Positions 56,953 through 64,000 of a stretch of DNA of 64,000 nucleotides are shown piece by piece; the stretch's first letter is position 1; each line of letters opens with the position of its first letter. A program made the position numbers and the translations under genes. The notes under the pieces were generated by a model that was not told the DNA's origin, made no database searches, and worked only from the letters and a program-made list of their open reading frames with translations. Source of the DNA: Hysterangium stoloniferum (Eukaryota > Basidiomycota > Agaricomycetes > Hysterangiales > Hysterangiaceae); assembly GCA_015178975.1 (NCBI GenBank), contig WHVD01000052.1, forward strand, positions 124,001-188,000, written 5' to 3'.

Positions 56953-58706
56953 TCAGTGCAATCTGTTCGATCTGTGGAATATCAGCCCGTTCCGAGTGTT
57001 GTATATGTTTCCACAGCCAGGGCAAGTGTGTCCTGCGAAAAATCACAAACAGGGAAACACCACTAAATGTTTAATTTCTAAAAGGGTTCCAAGGGCTAGG
57101 TACTTACTCTCAGGATGTGCATGCTTCACGTGGCGCTGCAATATGATACTATCAAAATAGTAGAATTTATGAGATAATCCAGACCTACGACGAGGGCGAG
57201 TGCAGATGTAAATGGTCTATTACACCAACCGCACTGATAAGTCCGACCTTCTGTCTGTTCTTGACTCGTAGAAACTTTGAGATTGCCCGAAACGGAAGTG
57301 ACTGATGTATTGCGAGCAAGGAAAGGCGGGGACTGGCTACCACCGGCATGGGCTTTACCGTCTTCTCCGATATTATCCACCACAGTAGCTGACGTCTTCT
57401 ATATTTATTATTGTTTCATAAGCCGCCAATAAACTTGTGTTTATTGCTTACCTTCTGCTTTGGCCTATGCATGCCATCTTGTGGCCTTTGCAGGCCGTTT
57501 TGAACTGGAGACGAATTCGATTTCGCTGTACCATGTTCGCTCTTATGTGTAGTTTGTTTGGCGGGCTCAGTTGATGCTATGAGACGTCGGTTTATTACCA
57601 CACCTTTGGAAGACCCAGGCGAAGTAGTAAGGGGGGCGGTGACCGCGGACCTTTGGTGGGGCAATCCCGTCGTCACATCGTATCCTTTCGTTCGTGTAAC
57701 TTCTAAAATTTCAGAATATTCATGATCCAAATATATGTTTAATTTAATTACCATAGAAGGGCCCGCGGTCAGGCGAGGTAGGGTCGCTTTTGCTGGAGAT
57801 AAAAGTGATATCGCCTTGTCGCTTGTCAGTTGACTGTTTCGGTATGACCGACCCAGTTGTCGAAAACGCTTTGTGGAATATTAGAAGCGACAGTGTATAA
57901 GCAAGTAGTTGTCATACATGTGTAAGAGGAAGAGGAAGCACGAGACAGTGAAGATAGGTCATTTGTCCCCGCTGGTTTAACAGTTGTGGGAGGGGTTTGC
58001 TCCGAATCTTCACGTCTATCGGATGATTTTGGAGGATGAGCCAAGCCTTCTTCAGTCGCAGATGGAGAGGATGTCGATATCGATGACTCGTGGTTCGGAT
58101 GTGGTAAACGTTTAGCCTGTCGTAGAAAAAACGAACCGCCAGGAGGTAGACGAGTCTTCGAGCGTGGATGAATTCGTAGATGAGCCGCCTGAGTGATTAA
58201 ATGAGATAGTCCTTGGGAAGGTAATTCTAGAAGGTTATGATAGAATAGGTGTCAATCGTCTCGCGCAAACAGCCAAGGACAACTACCCGTCGGTGGAGAG
58301 ATCGCGCTATTCGACCCTGTTAATATCAATCCCAGAGCACCACCCAGTCTTTCAGTCACGTTGCCTTAAGGTGGCATATATGTGAGTTACACGAGAGTAT
58401 TCGTTGGAGATATTGGTCACCTTGACTCCTATGTTTGGTGGCTGAGCCCCCTGGTTGATTTCATGTAATTGAACTCATGAAACACGCCCACATACTACGG
58501 TTTGATAAAAGACGCTTCTCTTTTTCTGCCGCCTCTCTGACCTCTTCTTCAGCCTGTCGTGCAAGTTTCTCCGTTTTTTCCCTAATGGAAGGAAACTGAA
58601 GGCTATCAGGTCATAACAGCAGATGACAAGAAATCGGTAAACAACTAACCCGGATACCCTTGTTGTTAAGATCGCGAGCAGATATCAATGCCTCTATGTT
58701 CGCCAT
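56953..58706 (-). CDS. C2H2 zinc-finger protein, likely transcription factor
   Basis: The model starts at 58706 (MANIEALISARDLNNKGI), continues with a Glu/Lys-rich coiled coil (KTEKLARQAEEEVREAAEKE), then a long Ser/Thr/Pro-rich disordered middle (58200-57420), and ends with two C2H2 fingers. Finger 1 is CGWCNRPF with RHVKHAH across an intron (about 57190-57135). Finger 2 is CPGCGNIYNTRNGLIFHRSNRLH ending at TGA 56953 after an intron with acceptor ttcgcag. Two C-terminal fingers after a disordered region fit a DNA-binding regulator. Exon joins in the middle are approximate; the role is inferred. Confidence 0.6.
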
Positions 58707-60525
58707 CGCTTCACTTGGAGAAATTTATTAGAGATCTTTGAGTTATATGAAGGCTGAATGCCAGATTTGCTAGTTAAATTGATGTGTTAGAGCACAAGCA
58801 ACAGAACATAAACGCACATGCGCATTGGGCACCAAACCTCTTCCATACCAAGGAGCGGAAATTTTATCCTGAATAGATTGTGCACTGCATAATGATGTTC
58901 CTACGGCGTGTGTGGCACGAGGCTGGGCTGGGCTGGGCAACGTGTGACGTTCTACTAATAGTGTTTGACACACAACACGTGGGGATGATTGGACTAGATG
59001 TTTTGACATCTGACACCACAAGAACCAATTGTTCCATTTTATTTAACATGGGGACTTGAACTGCAGCATAGCAAGGAAAAAAGGGGGATACATGACTGAA
59101 CTGTCTGACGAGATGCGAGTAATCAGCTAAGCGGCCTCCCCACTACAGGAATCACGTAACAGATGTTGACTCACGTCAAAAGAAATGGTGCCATGTCAGA
59201 AATTAGTCAGAGAATCTAGGTGTCTATCATCAAAGTGCTAGAAAGCCTAGGACAGGTGTTGTTTGTGCCGTGCACGTGAACCAGCCGGATATGGTCGAAA
59301 AGGAAGAAACTGCAATGTGTATTTCTCCGAAGCTACCCAGGTGAGAAATCCTGTAAGAATATTATCCAGTTCACAGAGTAAGGAATCACGACTGAGCACC
59401 GCTAAAAGACTTATGCCCATGAATGCCTTGAGAAAACCATGATAATCTCGGAACCAATATTGCTGGTAGGGGCCGCGCCAATGTCCACAGCCTCTGCGAT
59501 AGGTCCAACTTGACATATCAAACAGTTTTGCGATGCTCAACTTGGGCACAACATTATAGAGGAGGGGCATCAAGGAGTTTATCTTCCCGTATGACAGACC
59601 ATCGATAGAAACTCAAAGTAAGCACTCATCGTAGTTACTATGAACTCATTCTTATGGCTACGGCGTTGACTGAGGAAAAATTTAACATAAATACATAACG
59701 GATGCCACAAGCAGTCTGAACGCGATTGTAATCGATGATACCTCTTTCGAAACTAAAGTTTTGCACAGGCCACAAGGAGGGCATACATGTATGTACATCC
59801 CGCCGAGAGCCGGCTTTCTAATTGAAGAAATTGGCTATCTTTCGAAGCGAAGATCAAGTGCCCATTGTATTGATGGTGGATGTGAAAGGTTGGGGTTTGA
59901 TGCAGAAGCTTGGGGTTTGGTGGTAGATTTGTAATAATATATTTGAACTCTTAATTTATACACATCGCCATACTCTTATGCTTCCTCGTCTCGCAATTTA
60001 TTGGTTGAGGGGAGATTGAGATGCAGGTGGTGTTTCCATTCTGTGCATGCTTTTATTCCTTGCCTCGCCCTTTTCGCCTTTTGATGACACCCCATTCCTG
60101 ACAGCTGGGAAGGCAGTTGAATACTTTAGACATTCTACTGGTTTGTTATGTTCCATTATTCTAGCTTGCGATCTAATGTCCTTTCATTTAACCATAGTGA
60201 ATATGAAATTTATCCATGGTCACCAGTGGCTCATCGGTGAGGGTTCTACCGTTTATCTCAATTTTTTCTTGTTTGAACACCCGACGAAAGTAACTATGGT
60301 TAAGAAAACATCATGATGAACGTCAGGCAAATGTATCCAAATGACTAATGTCGTACGGAATCAGTGCACTCCGACTCAATGTCCTTCTCGATGATATTTG
60401 ATATCTTATATGACCCACTCGTTAATTTTGAGGAGAGCTATAGAGGATTTACCACAAATTAAATATAATTTGGGAGGGAATTTCATTCCCCAAAGGTTAA
60501 GTGTCCTTGGGCATGTGTAACTAGC
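58707..60525. other. Intergenic, no gene firmly recognised
   Basis: Open stretches at 59573-59247 (minus) and 60047-60316 (plus) show no domain. 58920-58940 has a short gggct repeat. Confidence 0.4.
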
Positions 60526-61317
60526 TTATGAGGCTTTGGAGAGGGATTCGATGCTTGTCAGCCATTTTCTCGAGTCTGAGCCCCAGCCTCCTAATCTTAC
60601 CCACTTTCCTTCGGAACAAGCCTCGTCAGTCCGCATTCGACTAGTATAAAATTCCTTGTAGGGCCGGTGCTGAGTCCAAGCGTACCAAAGGATGCTTTGC
60701 TCGCCCAAAGTAAAAATACTTTTCAAATTCTCGTCGCAGCCCGGACTACAGGGTGGAGTCCAGCCTAACAACCCAAAGAAGGTGCGTAAGATGAGGCGAG
60801 AGAAATAGAGGATGAATGGAGGATCCATCCCTAACCAATGTCAACGATATGATTCTATGCGGCTAAGAGAAAACCATACAAACAATCGTTGTCGCTAAAG
60901 AGAAGGTGAGATCGCCTACTGAGCTTTTATAATTACCGTCTATAACCCAATTATCGTTTGTATTAGTGAACTCCTGTATCTGTCCACGAAACTCGTCCCG
61001 TGGGGTCTGAGGAAGTTGAACCAGCATCAGTGATTATGCATGCCAACTGGATGCAGAAAACGCTACCTCAACCCAATTAGGGAGCCAGTGAACTTCGTCC
61101 AGGTGCACCACAGGGAACTTAAGAAGACCTCCTAGTCGATCTGCCATAGTAGTCTGATGACATAGGGTCAATCACTGCCAATGGATACCGTCAAAAAGGC
61201 CAGTTCATGCTTTCCAGTACCGCTGTTTCCTACAACAAGTATACGAATATTGCCGTTGTCATCGCATTTTACAGGAAGATCCCTTCGGTGGATTGGCGAG
61301 TTGGTATGGACCTCCAT
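60526..61317 (-). pseudogene. P-loop kinase-like protein, inverted paralog, likely broken
   Basis: The minus strand mirrors the gene at 61897-62690: a start at 61317 (MEVHTNSPIHRRD), the Walker A region ILVVGNSGTGK, DRLGGLLKFPVVHLDEVHW, TPRDEFRGQIQEF, NWVIDGNY, LDPP-like MDPPFILYF and QSILWYAWTQHR. At the first intron border one G is missing (aaagcatg here, aaaggcatg in the sister copy). The frame therefore cannot be rejoined after Walker A with any GT or GC donor I see. Its second donor also differs but a GT-AG alternative keeps frame there. A single-base change thus seems to kill it. Confidence 0.6.
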
Positions 61318-61594
61318 TACCCCGACTGTGAACGTTATCTCGAGGGCTGTCGCTCTACACACCAGTGAAGGACTTTGTAATAATCAAGTGCCAGTGACTG
61401 GCCACTGAGACTGATGTGAACAGCGGCTCGGAAAGAGCTCATGTTCCCATGATTCGATATACCCCCGGTTTCCCCGAAGAGTAAGAGACATTTACATCAA
61501 TATTATGATCATGATCCACTGGTAATCCTCGAACAGGATGACGTTGACGTAAGCAGTAGGAATATACGATCTCTGACTGATGTCAGCTCAACTA

Positions 61595-61705
61595 ATACCT
61601 CGCAGGACGAGTTTCGTGACAGATAGGAGTTCACCGACACAAATGATAATTGCTTATAAAAGCTCAGCTTCTCTTTAGCGACATCCATTGTTTGCATGAT
61701 TAATT
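61595..61705 (+). pseudogene. Fragment of a third P-loop kinase-like copy
   Basis: Between the two inverted copies, gacgagtttcgtgacagata, ataattgcttataaaagctc and tctctttagcgacatccatt match exon 3 of the neighbouring genes with deletions. It is too broken to encode protein. Confidence 0.65.
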
Positions 61706-61896
61706 CCTTACTCTTTGGGGAAACGGGGGGCATGTCGAATCCGTGGGAACCTGGTGTATGGGCTTTATTTCTGGACTCGGAGCCGGTGTTCTATTCTTCT
61801 CGGGTGACTCACTGGGCGTCATGACCAACTATAAACCGTTTGCTTCATTGATATGTAAAACGACGCCCCCTAGAAGGAACGTTTACAGTCGAGAAA

Positions 61897-62690
61897 ATGC
61901 AAGTCGATGCCAATTCGTTCACGCGTCGAGAGAATCCCCCTGTAAAATGCGATGACAAAGGCAATATTCGTATACTTGTTGTAGGAAACAGCGGTACTGG
62001 AAAGGCATGAGCTGGCTTTTTTGACGGTATCCGCTGGCAGGGATTGATTGTATATCATTAGTCCACTATGGCCGATCGACTGGGAGGTCTTCTTAAGTTC
62101 CCTGTAGTGCACCTGGATGAAGTTCACTGGCTCCCTAATTGGGGTGAGGTAAGGTCTTCTGCATCCAGCTGTAATGCACGATCTCTGATGCCAGGTCAAC
62201 GTCTTAAGACTCCACGGGACGAGTTTCGTGGACAGATAGAAGAGTTCACCAACTCAAACGATAATTGGGTTATAGACGGTAATTATAGAAGGGCAGTAGG
62301 TGATCTCACCTTCTCTTTAGCGACAACTATTGTCTGTATGGCTTTTTCTCCAGTCACATAGAACTATATCGTTGACATTGGTTAGGGATGGACCCTCCAT
62401 TCATCCTCTATTTCCCTCGCCTCATTTTACGCACCTTCTCGCGGTTGTTAGGTTGGACTCCGCCTTGCAGTCCGGGCTGCGGGGAAAATTTAAGAACTAT
62501 TTTAACTATGGGCAAACAAAGCATTCTTTGGTTCGCTTGGACTCAGCACCTTCCTCAGAGGGCGTTTTATACCAGTCGAATGCACACAGATGAGGCTCTT
62601 TCTAAAGGAACGTGGGTTAGATTAGAGGGCTGGGGTTCAAAGTCGAGGGAATGGTTGTCAAAAATTGAATCCTTCTCCAAAGCGTCATAA
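61897..62690 (+). CDS. P-loop NTPase, adenylate kinase/FlaR-like
   Basis: Four exons (61897-62004, 62062-62143, 62195-62335, 62386-62690) give 211 residues in frame. The first intron uses a GC donor (aaag|gcatgagc..attag), the others GT. Walker A is GNSGTGKST, formed across intron 1. Then come PVVHLDEVHWLPNW, TPRDEFRGQIEEF, NWVIDGNYR, TTIVWMDPPFILYFPR and SILWFAWTQHLPQ. This matches the small nucleotide-kinase-like family that includes adenylate-kinase-like and FlaR-type ATPases. The substrate is unknown. An inverted near-copy lies 580 bp upstream, so a local duplication occurred. No signal peptide or membrane segment. Confidence 0.8.
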
Positions 62691-63511
62691 GCCGGCCACA
62701 TGTGAAGTGCACTTAGTCTTCGAGAAGGAAATTTTCTTAGAAAGCAATTCTTAATTATAGTAAATCCTTTATACTTCAGAAGACCTGTAATTTACCTAGG
62801 AGCGGGTCGTAGAAGTTAATATTAAGTCTTATCGATAAGGACATTCTGGCCGAGTGCAATATTTCCCGATACCGTTAAAATCCCGATTATCTCTGATTTC
62901 AGCTGTCGTCCGAACTAAATATAACGAAACAAAATAAAGGTTGCTCTAGAACGTATCTAAAGTGAACGGCCTGCCTTCTTTAGTAACCATCAGACATGAG
63001 GCGAGAGGGAATTTGAAACGATACGGCTCTATGCCGCGGGAGAGAAAGCCTGAAGTATTATGAGAGGTATGTATACTTTTCGTTGTCAGAATTAAATCTG
63101 ACCACTGACCAGAAAATTTCGGCGATCATCACCCAAGAAATTATTAAAGACAAAAGGAATTTTTCCATGCACCTCGGCCAATTTAAATAAAACAATGTCG
63201 GGCAAAATTACGCTATTGGTGACGTCGAGACGCACATATAGATAAATAGATAACTATCTACATCATCCGTCACACTGCATTAGTTCTTGAGTTCTTTCAA
63301 ATGGTCCCGTTATGATTAATATTTGCAGGACAAGAGACTTGAGTCAAGTAGCTAATGGAGGCTCGTTTATATGTCTTGACGGTGATCGATCCGTATCCCA
63401 TCTGCAAGCGGAATCTTCACGCGGATGGAACCTGAAAGATCACCAGGTGACGTTAGCTAAATCAACCTCGCAACGCTTCATGATCGGAACCGTGACGGCT
63501 GTGACCATCCA
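62691..63511. other. Intergenic, promoter side of GH5 gene
   Basis: No gene recognised. The 5' region of the GH5 gene is included; no clear motif. Confidence 0.5.
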
Positions 63512-64000
63512 ATGAGTTCCCTGTCCGCATCCTTCGTCGTCCTTGAACCGACTCACCAGTCTATTGACGAAAGCTACAAGCCCGGGTCATCAGGGAGCTA
63601 TGCCCATGACTGGTCAACTGCATCCCTGCGCATAGATGGTCGCCATTTCGTAGACAGGTACGGGAGAGTCTGTAATTTAAGGGGTGTCAACCTCAGTGGT
63701 AACTGCAAGTCGTGAGCTTCCAAACAATTCAAGAACAAGAACACCATTAATCATTTAATAGACCCCAGAATACCACCTTTTTATCGCATCCTGAAGCAGT
63801 TACGTTCGTTGATCGGCCGTTCCCTTTGGAGGATGCGCCAGAGCACTTTGCTAGACTACGCCGCTGGGGCCTCACCTTCAGTATGTTTTCTATATTTAGT
63901 TTGGGCCTCTTATTTATTGTCAATCCTAGTTCGTTTTCTTGTTACTTGGGAAGCTCTAGCACCCGCGTCACCTACCGAGTTCTCAACTCCTTATCTAGAA
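63512..64000 (+). CDS. GH5 glycosidase, steryl-glucosidase/glucosylceramidase-like, 5' part
   Basis: The ATG at 63512 ([17 protein letters not shown]) begins a gene cut by the window end. Exons are 63512-63711, 63762-63881 and 63930 to beyond 64000, with GT-AG introns. The peptide has [57 protein letters not shown]. This is the N-terminal part of the GH5 (GH5_12-type) family that includes fungal ergosteryl-beta-glucosidase and glucosylceramidase relatives. No signal peptide is visible, as expected for the intracellular members. The catalytic glutamates lie past the window. Confidence 0.82.

Overview
The window looks like nuclear DNA of a mushroom-forming basidiomycete (Agaricomycetes). The genes carry many short GT-AG introns of about 45-60 bases. 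The recognisable families are typical of that group: a ZZ-finger protein with a STAND-like N-terminus, an F-box protein, DUF6533 and DUF6699 proteins, cytosolic-type Mn-SOD and a GH5 glycosidase. No species call is made. Intron-containing gene models were built by hand from frame continuity and GT/AG sites, so exon edges are approximate unless coordinates are given.

Layout: 1-7.8 kb is a nested transposon pile. A Tc1/mariner element sits inside a dead Ty3/Gypsy relic that also contains a tRNA-Thr-like gene. A second Tc1 element follows, with a 721-bp solo LTR inside its transposase. 9.1-18.3 kb is a genic island: the ZZ-finger gene, a decayed F-box gene and an intact SOD2. At 20.4-22.0 kb two small secreted 8-cysteine protein genes face each other tail to tail; a third, frameshifted copy lies at 30.0 kb, and all three share a promoter block. 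22.7-28.6 kb is a mosaic of LTR, gag and DIRS-like relics. 30.8-32.4 kb is a nearly intact Tc1 element. 35.3-41.7 kb is a complete chromodomain Gypsy element with a perfect 5-bp target duplication and near-identical LTRs, yet many in-frame stops. 42.3-45.3 kb holds a fold-back element and nested solo LTRs. 45.8-47.2 kb is a compact Copia-type element that keeps gag but has no pol.

47.8-64 kb is the second genic island: a DUF6533 membrane protein, VPS68, a DUF6699 protein, BCKDH E1-alpha, a C2H2 zinc-finger protein, an inverted pair of P-loop kinase-like genes (one apparently broken), and the 5' part of a GH5 steryl-glucosidase/glucosylceramidase-like gene running off the window.

The host genes do not form one pathway; they are housekeeping and lineage-specific genes separated by transposon blocks. 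The most novel-looking items are the gag-only Copia element (resembling the TR-GAG class described in plants), the secreted 8-Cys family with its shared promoter, and an arm-within-arm terminal-repeat design found in all three Tc1 elements.
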